Counted from the first letter of the stretch, positions 27,406 through 36,744 are shown. The stretch is DNA of 64,000 bases from Streptomyces albus subsp. albus (GCF_000725885.1 NZ_JODR01000006.1:192618-256617); one strand, 5' to 3'. Program-made: numbers and translations. Notes: generated from the sequence alone by a model not told the origin.

Positions 27406-28335
27406 TCAGAGCTGGGGCGCCATGTCCGCCGCCGTCTCCTCCAGGCTGCGGATCAGCGCCCGCGCGGACGGGCTCAGCGTGCGGGAGTCCGACAGCGTCA
27501 GCCCGACGCTGTGCCCGATGGGTTCCAAGGAGACCGGCAGCCGGGCGAGCCGGCTGTCGTCCCGCACGATGAGACCGGGCAGCACCGCCACCATGTCGGT
27601 CTCCAGGAGCAGTTGCCGCACGGTGAGGAACGAGGTGGTCTCCACCCTGTTCTCCGGCAGCCCCAGTCCGTTGCGGGCCAGCAGCTCCTCCACCTCCCGG
27701 CGCAGCGCGGTCTGCGGCCCGGGCAGGATCCACGGGTACCCGGTCAGTTCCGGAAGTCCGATGTCGTGCCGCCCCACCAGGTCGTGGGAGGCACGCACGA
27801 CCAGTTGGACCGACTCGTCGTAAAGCGTGCGCCGCACCACGCCCTCCCCGGAGGGCCCGGTCAGTCGGCCGACGATCAGATCGACGCGGCCGGCCTCCAG
27901 ATCCAGCAGCAGCGCTTCGGGCGACGCCTCCCGCACGACGACGGTCAGCAGCGGATGGTCCTTCTTCAACGCGGCGATGGCCCGGGGCAGCAGTACGTTC
28001 GACCCGGCCAGGTGGGTGCCGGCGACCACCGTGCCCCGGTCGGCCTCGGCCAGCTCCACCACGTGCCGGCCCGCCTGGGTGAGCTGCGCCAGCACGGCGC
28101 GGGCATGCTGGGTGAACGCCTCGCCGAAGACCGTCGCGGTGATGCCCCTGGGCCCGCGCTCGAACAGCGACACCCCCAGGATGTCCTCCAGCTCGTGCAG
28201 GCTGCGGGTCGCCGCGGGCTGCGTGATGTGCAGTTCGGCGGCGGCACCGACCACCGTGCCCTGCCGCGAGAGGGCGTCCACGAGCAGCAGGTGCCGGAAC
28301 TTGAGCCGGCCGTCGAGCAGGCGGGGGATGTCCAC
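27406..28335 (-). CDS. nbaR: LysR-family regulator, probably of the 3-hydroxyanthranilate operon
   Basis: 309 residues: N-terminal winged helix (LLLVDALSRQGTVVGAAAELHITQPAATRSLHELE) and an effector-binding domain. The style, with KFRHLLLVDAL and ITQPAATRSL, is that of PcaQ/GbpR-like activators of aromatic and sugar-acid catabolism. It lies convergent to the operon end, 42 bases past the decarboxylase stop. The same gene order, regulator last, is known from the nba locus of Pseudomonas for 2-nitrobenzoate. Its likely binding site is the dyad-rich region at 20229-20281. Confidence 0.75.
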   Translation of the reverse strand: MDIPRLLDGRLKFRHLLLVDALSRQGTVVGAAAELHITQPAATRSLHELEDILGVSLFERGPRGITATVFGEAFTQHARAVLAQLTQAGRHVVELAEADRGTVVAGTHLAGSNVLLPRAIAALKKDHPLLTVVVREASPEALLLDLEAGRVDLIVGRLTGPSGEGVVRRTLYDESVQLVVRASHDLVGRHDIGLPELTGYPWILPGPQTALRREVEELLARNGLGLPENRVETTSFLTVRQLLLETDMVAVLPGLIVRDDSRLARLPVSLEPIGHSVGLTLSDSRTLSPSARALIRSLEETAADMAPQL

Positions 28336-28370
28336 GCACCGACACTATCGAAGGCCCCGGCGGCAGCCGT

Positions 28371-28406
28371 GTGCGGTGGGCCGGGACGGACCCCGGCCCA
28401 CCGCAC
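28371..28406 (-). terminator. Strong terminator after alpha-mannosidase
   Basis: Perfect 15-base-pair stem (28371-28385 with 28392-28406) and a 6-base loop, 16 bases past the mannosidase stop. Confidence 0.85.
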
Positions 28407-28421
28407 CCCGTACCGGGTCCG

Positions 28422-31400
28422 TCAGCCCTCGGTGCGGGAGAAGCGCAGCGTCACCAGCTGGAACGGGCGCAGCGCCAGTTCGACGGCGCCGTCCGTGACG
28501 GCGGGTTCCGGCTCCCGGCTGTCGGACACGGGCCGCTCCAGCAGGTCGCAGACGGTCACCGAGGCGAACGGGAAGCCCGGGGTGAGGCGGACGGCGGCGC
28601 GGCCACCGTGCGCCTCGTGGCAGCGCACCACCACGTCGCCGCTGTGGTCGTCGGCCAGCTTGACGGCGCTGACCACGACCGCGTCGTCGTCCACGGCGAC
28701 CAGCGGGGCTACCTCGGCCGCGCTCCCCGGCAGCGTGCGCACCGGCAGATTGATGTGCCAGCCCTCGCGGACCGCGTCACCGATGGCGGCGCCCGGCAGC
28801 AGCGCGTAGCGGAACCGGTGCAGCCCCTGGTCGGTGTGCGGGTCGGGGAACCGCGGGGCGCGCAGCAGCGAGAGGCGGACGGTGGTCGTGGTGCCGGCCG
28901 GTACCGCACCGTCCTCGCCCGGCGTGCGCACATCCCGCGTCACGTCATGGCCGTAGGTGGAGTCGGTGACCAGTGCGGCGCCCCAGCCGGGCTCCTCCAG
29001 GTGCACGAAGCGGTGGTTGCACGCCTCGAACTTCGCGGCGTCCCAGCTGGTGTTGGTGTGGGTGGGCCGGTAGAAGTGCCCGAACTGGGTCTCGGAGGCG
29101 TACCGGTCGGTGTGCAGGTCGAGCGGGAAGGCCGCCTTGAGGAACTTCTCCGTCTCGTGCCAGTCGACCTCGGTGTCGATGTCCAGCCGCTTGGCGCCGG
29201 CCTCCAGGGTGAGCAGCTGCACCACGCGCGACGCGCCGAAGGAGCGGGTGACCCGGACGGTGACCGCGCCGCCTTGGCCGTCGCCGGCCGGCTCCTGGCC
29301 GGCCAGGGCGACCTCGTCGGCCTCGGTGAGGTCGGTGACGGTGTTGCGGTAGAAGGAGTCGACGTCCCAGGCGTCCCACATGTTGGGGAAGTCCGGGTGG
29401 AGCTGGAGCAGGTTGGCGGCGCTGCCGGGGGCGACCGTCTCCCGGCGGGCCGTCAGATCGTAGGCGGAGACGATAAGTCCGCGTCCGTCGATCTCCACCC
29501 GCAGCAGCCCGTTGTCCAGGACGAACCCGCCGCCGTCCCGGGCCGTGGCGGTGGCCGTGCCCTCGGCGGCGGTGGCCGGGGCCGCACCTCCCGCGGGGAT
29601 GCCGGCGCGGGCGTGCGGGGCGGCGTTGAAGACCAGCCGCTGTCCGTCACCGGCCGCCTCGTCGGCCAGCGCCCGCTGTGCCGCCCCGACGATCTCCTCC
29701 AGTTCGGCGGCCACCTTCGCGTAGGTGGCCTCCGCCTCGCGGTGCACCCAGGCGATGGAGGAGCCGGGCAGGATGTCGTGGAACTGGTGGAGCAGCACCG
29801 TCTTCCAGAGCCGGTCGAGCTGCTCGTACGGGTAGGGGTGCCCGGTCCGTACCGCGGCGGTGGCCGCCCACAGTTCGGCCTCGCGCAGCAGGTGCTCGCT
29901 GCGGCGGTTGCCCTGCTTCGTCCTGGCCTGGCTGGTGAGGGTGGCCCGGTGCAACTCCAGGTACAGCTCCCCCGCCCACACCGGCGCATCGGGGTACTCG
30001 GCCTCGGCCTTGGTGAAGAAGGCGGCGGGGGTCTCCCACTCGACGGTGGCCGAGCCCTCCAGGTTCCGCATCCTGGCCGCCTTGGCGACCATCTCGCGGG
30101 TCGTGCCGCCGCCGCCGTCGCCCCAGCCGGTGGGGGCGAGCGAGCGGGTGGCGCGGCCCTTGTCCTTGAAGTTGCGGGCGGCGTGGGCGATCTCCGAGCC
30201 CTTCATGGAGCAGTTGTAGGTGTCCACGGGCGGGAAGTGGGTGAAGATCCGGGTGCCGTCGATGCCCTCCCAGAAGAAGGTGTGATGCGGGAAGGAGTTG
30301 ATCTGGCTCCAGGAGATCTTCTGGGTGAGCAGCCACTTGGAGCCGGCGGCCTTGATGATCTGCGGCAGGCCCGCGGCGAAGCCGAAGGTGTCGGGCAGCC
30401 ACGCCTCGTCGTTCTCGATGCCGAACTCGTCGAGGAAGAACCGCTTGCCGTGCACGAACTGCCGGGCCATCGCCTCGGAGCCGGGCATGTTGGTGTCGGA
30501 CTCGACCCACATGCCGCCGGCCGGCACGAAACGGCCCTCGGCGACGGCCTTCTTGACCTTCGCGTAGACCTCCGGCCGGTGCTCCTTGATCCAGGCGTAC
30601 TGCTGGGCCTGGGACATCGTGTAGACGAAGTCGGACTCCTCCTCCAGCAGCGCCGTCATGTTGGCGGTCGTACGCGCGACCTTCCGCACCGTCTCGCGCA
30701 GCGGCCACAGCCATGCCGAGTCGATGTGGGCGTGGCCGACGGCGCTGATGCGGTGCGCGGAGGCACGGGCGGGGGCGCTGAGCACGTCGGTGAGGCGGGC
30801 GCGGGCCGCGGCGGCGGTGCCGGGCACGTCCTGGAGGTCGATCGCGTCCAGCGCCCGGTCGACGGCACGCAGGATCTCCCAGCGGCGTTCGCCGTCGGCG
30901 GGCAGCTCCCGCATCAGCTCGTCCAGCACCTCCAGGTCCATCACCAGCTGCCAGACGGTCTCGTCGAAGACGGCCAGGTCCATGCGGGCGAGCCGGTACT
31001 GCGGTTCGCTGCCGGCGGTCTCCTTGTCGCCGAGGTCGGTGGGCAGGAACGGGTGGTAGTCGAGGATCACCGGGTTGGACGCGGCTTCGATGTGCAGGTC
31101 CACCGTCTCGCCGCCCGCGGCGCGCTCGGCGACGCGCACCCACTGGTTGCGGGGGTTGAGCCCCTTCACCGGTGTGCCGTCGGGACGGTAGACCAGGCCC
31201 TCGCACTGGAACCCCGGCATGTTCTCGTCGAAGCCGAGGTCCAGCAGCGCCTCCACGGTGCGGCCCGCCCAGTCGGCGGGCACCGTGCCGGTCACCCGGA
31301 ACCAGCTGGTGCCCCAGGGGGCGCCCCAGCTGTCGCCCACCGCGATGGGGGTGTGCTCCGCCGCCAGCCCTTCCGCGACCGGCACCGGCTCGCCGGGCGC

Positions 31401-31511
31401 GTGCCAGACGGTCACCTCCAGCGGGACGGAGGCGGGGTACACCGCGGGGCGGATGCGTTCGTCGAGGACCCGCTTGAGGCGGCCTTCGGTCAGTGCGCGG
31501 TCGTCGTGCAT
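28422..31511 (-). CDS. GH38 alpha-mannosidase
   Basis: A cytoplasmic 1029-residue glycoside hydrolase of family 38, full length. After a ~240-residue N-terminal beta domain comes AVGHAHIDSAWLWPLRETVRK, the zinc-binding HxHID motif. The nucleophile region is EAWLPDTFGFAAGLPQI, and QFHDILPGSS near residue 570 lies in the conserved mid-domain. The C-terminal ~400 residues are the beta-sandwich typical of the family. No signal peptide. ATG 31511 follows GGAGAG. It should remove alpha-linked mannose from imported oligosaccharides. It sits downstream of a GH5 gene and an ABC importer, separated by a hairpin at 31675-31702. Confidence 0.95.
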   Translation of the reverse strand: MHDDRALTEGRLKRVLDERIRPAVYPASVPLEVTVWHAPGEPVPVAEGLAAEHTPIAVGDSWGAPWGTSWFRVTGTVPADWAGRTVEALLDLGFDENMPGFQCEGLVYRPDGTPVKGLNPRNQWVRVAERAAGGETVDLHIEAASNPVILDYHPFLPTDLGDKETAGSEPQYRLARMDLAVFDETVWQLVMDLEVLDELMRELPADGERRWEILRAVDRALDAIDLQDVPGTAAAARARLTDVLSAPARASAHRISAVGHAHIDSAWLWPLRETVRKVARTTANMTALLEEESDFVYTMSQAQQYAWIKEHRPEVYAKVKKAVAEGRFVPAGGMWVESDTNMPGSEAMARQFVHGKRFFLDEFGIENDEAWLPDTFGFAAGLPQIIKAAGSKWLLTQKISWSQINSFPHHTFFWEGIDGTRIFTHFPPVDTYNCSMKGSEIAHAARNFKDKGRATRSLAPTGWGDGGGGTTREMVAKAARMRNLEGSATVEWETPAAFFTKAEAEYPDAPVWAGELYLELHRATLTSQARTKQGNRRSEHLLREAELWAATAAVRTGHPYPYEQLDRLWKTVLLHQFHDILPGSSIAWVHREAEATYAKVAAELEEIVGAAQRALADEAAGDGQRLVFNAAPHARAGIPAGGAAPATAAEGTATATARDGGGFVLDNGLLRVEIDGRGLIVSAYDLTARRETVAPGSAANLLQLHPDFPNMWDAWDVDSFYRNTVTDLTEADEVALAGQEPAGDGQGGAVTVRVTRSFGASRVVQLLTLEAGAKRLDIDTEVDWHETEKFLKAAFPLDLHTDRYASETQFGHFYRPTHTNTSWDAAKFEACNHRFVHLEEPGWGAALVTDSTYGHDVTRDVRTPGEDGAVPAGTTTTVRLSLLRAPRFPDPHTDQGLHRFRYALLPGAAIGDAVREGWHINLPVRTLPGSAAEVAPLVAVDDDAVVVSAVKLADDHSGDVVVRCHEAHGGRAAVRLTPGFPFASVTVCDLLERPVSDSREPEPAVTDGAVELALRPFQLVTLRFSRTEG

Positions 31512-31830
31512 GTGTGCTGCTCTCCGTAGGGGTTTCCGGTGGTTCCGGTCGGTGGTGCCAAGGGGGTGGAGCGGGGGCGGATGCCGGCGCCGCGTACGGC
31601 TCCCCTACGGCGTACGGGGTGGTGGGGGCGGCTGGTGCGACCGAGGCGGGCCGCGGCCCGGGAACGGCTGTGTGCCCGCCGGCCGGCGCGTCGGCCGGCG
31701 GGGCGGGGGAGTCGGGCGTCCGGGCGGGGGCGCTGGCACATCGCGTCCCTCACCCTGCCCCGCTCGCCCTGGGCGCACTCCTGGTGCCGGGCGGCGGGCG
31801 GGCGCGCCGGGGCGCGTGGGAGCCGGTGTG
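31512..31830. other. Spacer between GH5 and GH38 genes
   Basis: 319 bases without a credible gene; frames here are GC shadows. It contains the terminator-like hairpin at 31675-31702 and must hold any separate mannosidase promoter, though none is obvious. Confidence 0.5.
31675..31702 (-). terminator. Hairpin after GH5 gene
   Basis: Perfect 10-base-pair stem CCCGCCGGCC / GGCCGGCGGG with an 8-base loop, about 130 bases past the GH5 stop. It could partially uncouple the mannosidase from the importer operon. Confidence 0.6.
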
Positions 31831-33141
31831 TCATGCCGGCCTGCCGGTGCTGCTTCCCGGGGCGGCCTCGGCCACGGTGACGAGGTCGGTGATGCCGCGG
31901 GCCGCCAGGTGCGCCGTGTCGTCCGCCCGTTCCGCCAGGACGACGGCGGGGCGTGCCCCGTCGGCGGTCAGCCGGGCGAAGGCCTCGAAGAAGGCGCCAC
32001 CGGGTGCGCACACCGAGCGGCCGGGACGGTCACCGGCCTCACGCGTGCCTTCCTCCTCCGGGCGCACGTCCAGGACGAGGGCGGTGGTGCGCGGCGGGGC
32101 CGGGCGCGGGGCTGCCCGGTGCTCCTGTGCGGCCTCGGCGAGGGCTCGGGCGAGCGGTTTGGGGCGGTGGTCCTCCGTGAACAGCCCGAGGCTGTACTCC
32201 AGTTCGGGGAAGTCGGCGAGGTGGCGCGGCACATCGTGCGAGCACCACCAGGTGACGCCCCACACGTCGGTGCAGTCGAGTGCGGCGTCGACGGTGGCGC
32301 GGGTGAAGGCGGCGGCCCGGCCGGCGGGGATGTGCGGCTGCGGCGCCCCGACCTCCTGGAGCCAGACGGGCCGGTGCGGGTCGTCGGCCCATGCCTTGGA
32401 GAGTTCGATCAGGTAGGCGGCGTGGTGTTCGGTGGCGGTGCCGCCCGGTCCGTGGCGTTGCGCGGTGCCGTTGAAGACCCACGAGTGCACGGCGGTGACC
32501 GCACCCAGCCGGGCGGAGTGCGCGGGCGTGAAGGGGTGGCCGTCCAGGTACCAGGCGGCGTCGTACTCGGCGTGCAGGTGCCAGTTGCCGGGGGCGCCCT
32601 CGGCGCAGGCGTCCAGCATCCGCCGCAGCCACTGCTCCGCCTGCCGCGGGGTGATCCGGTCGGGGTCGGGGTGGGGGTCGCCGGAGAACTGGTTGATCTC
32701 ATTGCCGACCGTCATACCGAGGAAGTTGGGCTTCCCGGCGAGTGCCGCGGCGAGGGTGCGCAGATAGTGGGCCTCGCCCTCGACCACGTCGGGGTCGGTG
32801 AAGAGGTTGCGGCGGTGCCAGGTGCCGGTCCACGCGGGCAGGAAGTCGAAGCTGGACAGATGGCCCTGGAGGCCGTCCACGTTGACGTCCAGTCCGCGCT
32901 CGGCGGCGGCGTCCACGAGTTGCACCAGGTGCTCGACCGCGCGTGGCCGCACCACCGCCCGGTTGGGCTGGAAGACGGGCCACAGGGGGAAGACCCGGAT
33001 GTGGTCGAGGCCGAGGGAGGCGATGGCGTCCAGATCGGTGCGTACGGCGTCGAGATCGAAGTCCAGCCAGTGGTGGAACCAGTCGCGCGAGGGCGTGTAG
33101 TTGACACCGAAGCGCGGCGTGGAGACGGAGGGGGTGGTCAT
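31831..33141 (-). CDS. GH5-family glycosidase, probably beta-mannosidase (GH5_18-like)
   Basis: 436 residues from ATG 33141; the frame extends to 33228, but that part is a Pro-rich shadow. The TIM-barrel opens with RFGVNYTPSRDWFHHWLDFD. The GH5 acid/base Glu is in VGNEINQF and the nucleophile Glu in VWLQEVGAP. No signal peptide, so it acts on imported sugars. As I recall, GH5_18 members cleave the Man-beta-1,4-GlcNAc core left from N-glycans; the partner GH38 alpha-mannosidase and ABC importer fit that role. The C-terminal ~90 residues (DTAHLAARGITDLVTVAE) form a small extra region that may be a sugar-binding or non-catalytic domain. Confidence 0.8.
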   Translation of the reverse strand: MTTPSVSTPRFGVNYTPSRDWFHHWLDFDLDAVRTDLDAIASLGLDHIRVFPLWPVFQPNRAVVRPRAVEHLVQLVDAAAERGLDVNVDGLQGHLSSFDFLPAWTGTWHRRNLFTDPDVVEGEAHYLRTLAAALAGKPNFLGMTVGNEINQFSGDPHPDPDRITPRQAEQWLRRMLDACAEGAPGNWHLHAEYDAAWYLDGHPFTPAHSARLGAVTAVHSWVFNGTAQRHGPGGTATEHHAAYLIELSKAWADDPHRPVWLQEVGAPQPHIPAGRAAAFTRATVDAALDCTDVWGVTWWCSHDVPRHLADFPELEYSLGLFTEDHRPKPLARALAEAAQEHRAAPRPAPPRTTALVLDVRPEEEGTREAGDRPGRSVCAPGGAFFEAFARLTADGARPAVVLAERADDTAHLAARGITDLVTVAEAAPGSSTGRPA

Positions 33142-33199
33142 CGCTGGGCTGTTCCTGGGGTCGGGGGCGGGGTGGGGGGTCGGGTGGGGCGTGCCGGGC

Positions 33200-34135
33200 T
33201 CAGCCCTTGACGGCGCCTTCCCCGACACCGCGGAAGAAGTAGCGCTGGAGGCAGGCGAACATCACGATCAGCGGCAGCACGGCGATGATGGTGCCGGCGG
33301 CCACCAGCCGCTGGTTGTCGGCGAACGTGCCGTGCAGATAGTTGAGGCCCACGGTGAGGGTGAAGTTGGCCGGGTCGCTGAGCACGATCAGGGGCCACAG
33401 GAAGTCGTCCCAGGCGGTCATGAAGGAGAAGATGGCGACGACGGCCAGCGTGCCCTTGACCGACGGCAGCGCGATCCGCACGAACCGCTGCCACACGTTG
33501 GCGCCGTCGACCAGGGCGGCCTCCTCCACCTCGTAGGGCAGCCCGGAGAAGGCGTTGCGCATCAGCAGCACGTTGAGGGCGCCGACCGCACCGGGCAGGA
33601 CCACGCCGAGCAGGGTGTTGTTGACGTGCAGTGCCCGCGCCAGTGTGAACTGGGCGATGATGATGCTCTCCAGCGGGACGAGCATCGCCATGATGAAGAC
33701 GGTCAGGGCGGCGCCGCGGCCCTTGAAGCGGAGCCTGGCCAGCGCGTACCCGGCCAGTGAGGCGCCCACGAGGTTGGTCAGCACACTGGCGACGGCGACG
33801 GTCAGCGAGTTGAGCGCGTAGTCCCACACGGGGATGATCCGTGCGACGCCCGCGTAGTTGTCGAGGGTGGCGTCGGAGGGCAGCAGCCGGGGCGGGTAGC
33901 TGTAGATGTCCTCCCCCGGGCCCTTGAGCGAGGTGGAGAGCTGCCACAGGAACGGGCCGACCATCAGGGCGAAGACCGCCACGAGCAGCAGATAGCGCAG
34001 TGCGGTCCGCCAGGCGGGCGGGCGGCTGCCGAACGCGCGGCCGGGACGGGCGGCGGACGGGCGGGTGCTTCTCCGCTTCTGGTCATGTGGCTCGGGGCCG
34101 GCGGCGGGGGCCGGGCGTGCGGTGGTCGCGCTCAT
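33200..34135 (-). CDS. ABC sugar transporter permease (MalG type)
   Basis: A 311-residue inner-membrane protein with six predicted helices and the EAA loop EEAALVDGANVWQRFVRIALP that contacts the ATPase. A Pro/Ala/Arg-rich cytoplasmic N-terminus of ~45 residues precedes the first helix. ATG 34135 shares one base with the upstream permease stop (TGATG). No ATPase gene is present; Streptomyces sugar importers commonly share MsiK. Confidence 0.9.
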   Translation of the reverse strand: MSATTARPAPAAGPEPHDQKRRSTRPSAARPGRAFGSRPPAWRTALRYLLLVAVFALMVGPFLWQLSTSLKGPGEDIYSYPPRLLPSDATLDNYAGVARIIPVWDYALNSLTVAVASVLTNLVGASLAGYALARLRFKGRGAALTVFIMAMLVPLESIIIAQFTLARALHVNNTLLGVVLPGAVGALNVLLMRNAFSGLPYEVEEAALVDGANVWQRFVRIALPSVKGTLAVVAIFSFMTAWDDFLWPLIVLSDPANFTLTVGLNYLHGTFADNQRLVAAGTIIAVLPLIVMFACLQRYFFRGVGEGAVKG

Positions 34136-35061
34136 CACGCGTCCTCCTTCCGGTTGGCCCGCAGCACCAGCAGCATCAGGCCGAGTGTGACGACAAAGAC
34201 GACCACGGAGAGCGCGGAGGCGTAGCCGACGCGCCCGTTGAGGCCGGTGCCGACCTGCTGGACGAGTTGCACGAGTGTGATGTCCTCCCCCGCGGGGCCG
34301 CCGTTCTCGCCCGCGAGGAGGTAGACCTCGGAGAAGACCTTGAAGGCGCTGACGGAGGAGAGTGCGGCGACGAGGACCATCGTGTTGCGCAGTGCCGGGA
34401 CGGTGACGGTGACGAAGCGGCGCACCGCGCCCGCGCCGTCGACCGCAGCCGCCTCGTGCAGTTCCCGCGGCACGTTGGTCAGCGCCGCCAGGTAGACGAT
34501 CATGTAGTAGCCGAGGCCCTTCCAGACCGTCAGCAGCATCGCGCTGAGCAGCAGCAGCCACGGGTCGCTCAGGAAGCCCACCGGGCCGGCCCCCAGCGCC
34601 TCCAGGATGCCGTTGACCAGACCCCGGTCGTCCAGCAGCCAGGACCAGATGAGACCGACGACCACCACGGAGGCCACCACGGGCGTGTAGAAGGCCGCCC
34701 GGAAGAAGGTGATGCCGGGGATGTGCCGCTGGACGAGGACCGCCAGCAGCAGCGGCAGCAGCACCAGCAGCGGCACCGTCACCAGCACGTACAGGGCGCT
34801 GTTGCGCAGCCCCGTCCAGAACATCTCGTCGTGCAGCAGTTCCCGGAAGTTGGCCAGGCCCACGAAGCCGCCCGGCACCAGGGTGCGGTTGTCGGTGAAG
34901 GAGTTGCCCACCGTCAGGAGGAACGGCGCCAGGCTGAACGCGGTGACGGCCAGCAGGCCGGGCGCGAGGAACAGCCAGGGGCTGGTGGGCAGATGTCTGC
35001 GCACCCGCCGGGGCGCTGTGGCGGGCGCGCCCCCGGGCGGTGCGGCGGTGGCTGTCTTCAT
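34135..35061 (-). CDS. ABC sugar transporter permease (MalF type)
   Basis: 308 residues, six helices, and an EAA loop HEAAAVDGAGAVRRFVTVTVPAL. I chose ATG 35061 behind AGGAACCGCA; the frame runs to 35145, but those residues are low-complexity. It forms the heterodimeric channel with the permease encoded directly downstream and receives sugar from the lipoprotein encoded upstream. Confidence 0.9.
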   Translation of the reverse strand: MKTATAAPPGGAPATAPRRVRRHLPTSPWLFLAPGLLAVTAFSLAPFLLTVGNSFTDNRTLVPGGFVGLANFRELLHDEMFWTGLRNSALYVLVTVPLLVLLPLLLAVLVQRHIPGITFFRAAFYTPVVASVVVVGLIWSWLLDDRGLVNGILEALGAGPVGFLSDPWLLLLSAMLLTVWKGLGYYMIVYLAALTNVPRELHEAAAVDGAGAVRRFVTVTVPALRNTMVLVAALSSVSAFKVFSEVYLLAGENGGPAGEDITLVQLVQQVGTGLNGRVGYASALSVVVFVVTLGLMLLVLRANRKEDA

Positions 35062-35191
35062 TGCGGTTCCTGGTCCTTCGCTCGGCTCGGCTGCTGCTCG
35101 TCGGCCCGTTCGCGGTCCCGTCGCGCGGGGCGGCGGCCCGGTCACGGAACCGGGCCCGCCGGCCGGGTGCCGGCGGCGGTGTCCGGTTGCG

Positions 35192-36472
35192 TCAGCCGAG
35201 CCTCAGCAGCCGGTTGCATTCCTCGGCGGCACGCTTGAGTGCCTTCTCGGGCGACTCGTCCCCGCGCAGCGCCCGGGTGACGGCGTTCTGCAGGGCGGTC
35301 TTCATGTCCTCGCTCAGCAGGACGGGGGTGTAGTTGACGGCCGTGTCCAGGGACTTGGCGGAGGCGATGCGCACCCGCGTCTTGTCGGTGCCGTCCTGCC
35401 GGGTGAAGTACTCCGTGTCCAAGGCGCCCTTGGTGCTGGGGAAGACGGTCGTCTCGTGGGCGAACGCCATCTGGTTCTCGGCGTTGGTCACGAAGTGGGC
35501 GAAGGCGACGGCGGTGGCCTTGTTGTCGCCCGCCGCGTTGACCATCAGGCCCTGGACGTACATGTTGGGGCTGCCCGTGTTGTTGGGCGCGTCCGTGATG
35601 CCGATGTTCTTGTAGAGGCTCGGGGCGTCCTTCTTGAACTTGTCCAGGTCCAGGGCGCTGCCGGGGTTCATGGCCACGGACTGCTGCATGAACTTCCGCC
35701 CCGCCTGCTCGGGCGTGGAGGTGAACGCCTGCCGGTCCAGCGCCCCGGCCTGGTACAGCTTCTTGTAGCGCCTCAGCAACTCGACGCCCTTGGGCTCGTC
35801 GAAGGTGAAGGCGGTGCCGGACTTGTTCATCAGCCGCACCCCGTAACGGCCGAAGTCCTCGATCGTGGGGACACTCGCCAAAGTGGCGATCCTCCCCTTG
35901 CTGCGCTTCGCCATCGTCAGCGCGTCGCGGAAGAGTTCGTCGTAGGTGCGGGGCGGATCGTCGGGGTCGAGACCGGCTTGTGCGAAGAGTTTCTTGTTGT
36001 AGAACAGCGGCCCGGTGTTCAGGTACCAGGGAAAGGCGTAGGTGCCTTTCATCCCCGGTATCCGGGAGCTCTTCCACGCGGCCGGCAGGTACTCGTCACG
36101 GTACTGCGGGGCGGCGCGGTCGAGGTCGAGCGCCAAGTGCGCCTTCGCCAGGGGGGCGGCGAGATCCGGTGAGACGTTCACGACATCGGGGAGGGTGCCG
36201 CCGGCGGCGTCCGCGCTGATCTTGTCCGCGTAGCCCTCGGCCGGCTGGTCGATCCACTTCACATGGGTGCCGGGGTACTTCTTCTCGAAGTCGTCGATCA
36301 GCTTCTCGAAGTAGTCGCGGTAGGCGGCCCGCAGGCTCCACGTCTGGAAGGTGATCGTGCCGCGTATCTCGCCCTCGGCGCTGGTGGTGTCCACGTTCTG
36401 CGTTCCCACGGTGCAGGCGGAGAAGGCGAGGACGCCGACGAGGGCGAGGGCGGCTATGCGGAACTTGCGCAC
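35192..36472 (-). CDS. ABC sugar-binding lipoprotein
   Basis: This 426-residue cluster-1 solute-binding protein is the extracytoplasmic receptor of the importer. GTG 36472 has AAGGAG nine bases upstream. The signal peptide VRKFRIAALALVGVLAFSAC ends in a lipobox with lipid-modified Cys20. The mature part starts with TITFQTWS and has the family's ISADAAGGTLPDVVNVSPD and FPWYLNTGPLFYNKKLF segments. The ligand is likely a mannose-containing oligosaccharide, judged only from the GH5 and GH38 genes behind it. Confidence 0.95.
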   Translation of the reverse strand: MRKFRIAALALVGVLAFSACTVGTQNVDTTSAEGEIRGTITFQTWSLRAAYRDYFEKLIDDFEKKYPGTHVKWIDQPAEGYADKISADAAGGTLPDVVNVSPDLAAPLAKAHLALDLDRAAPQYRDEYLPAAWKSSRIPGMKGTYAFPWYLNTGPLFYNKKLFAQAGLDPDDPPRTYDELFRDALTMAKRSKGRIATLASVPTIEDFGRYGVRLMNKSGTAFTFDEPKGVELLRRYKKLYQAGALDRQAFTSTPEQAGRKFMQQSVAMNPGSALDLDKFKKDAPSLYKNIGITDAPNNTGSPNMYVQGLMVNAAGDNKATAVAFAHFVTNAENQMAFAHETTVFPSTKGALDTEYFTRQDGTDKTRVRIASAKSLDTAVNYTPVLLSEDMKTALQNAVTRALRGDESPEKALKRAAEECNRLLRLG

Positions 36473-36567
36473 GGCGTACGGCTCCTTCGAGGAGAACGGG
36501 AACACGCCGTGGAGCGACCGCCGCGGGACGGTGCCGTCGGGAACGGGCAGCCCCCGGCGAGGCGGCG

Positions 36568-36583
36568 CTGACATCGATGTCAG
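36568..36583. promoter_or_regulatory. LacI-type operator of the mannoside operon
   Basis: CTGACATCGATGTCAG is a perfect 16-base palindrome with a central CG, the classic shape for LacI/GalR proteins. It lies just downstream of the predicted importer promoter, where binding would block transcription. The divergent LacI gene is the expected regulator. Confidence 0.75.
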
Positions 36584-36599
36584 GCGTCGGCGCCGAGGG

Positions 36600-36630
36600 A
36601 TAAGCTGCATTGCCGCGGCGGGAAAGTCAA
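36600..36630 (-). promoter_or_regulatory. Promoter of sugar-importer operon
   Basis: On the minus strand, TTGACT (36630-36625) and AGCTTA (36606-36601) are separated by 18 bases, in AT-richer sequence 130-160 bases before the lipoprotein start. The operator at 36568-36583 covers the start-site region. Confidence 0.5.
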
Positions 36631-36703
36631 TAGCCGGGTAAATCCCGCGACTCCCCTCGAACGCTCTCCCCGAACCGATCCTCCGCCAGGTCTTGCTCTC
36701 GGA

Positions 36704-36744
36704 GCTAATGCGCTTTAGCGTGATCCCGCTTTAGCGCTTTAGCG
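36704..36744. promoter_or_regulatory. Cluster of GCTTTAGC half-sites
   Basis: GCTAATGCGCTTTAGC (36704-36719) is a LacI-like palindrome with one mismatched pair and central CG. It is followed by two more tandem CGCTTTAGCG copies at 36727-36736 and 36735-36744. The different sequence from the 36568 operator suggests a second regulator or cooperative sites. Confidence 0.5.

Noticed and set aside
28371..31529. 1052-residue plus-strand frame antisense to alpha-mannosidase
   Set aside because: Gly/Val/Asp/His-rich shadow; the mannosidase has full catalytic motifs on the other strand.
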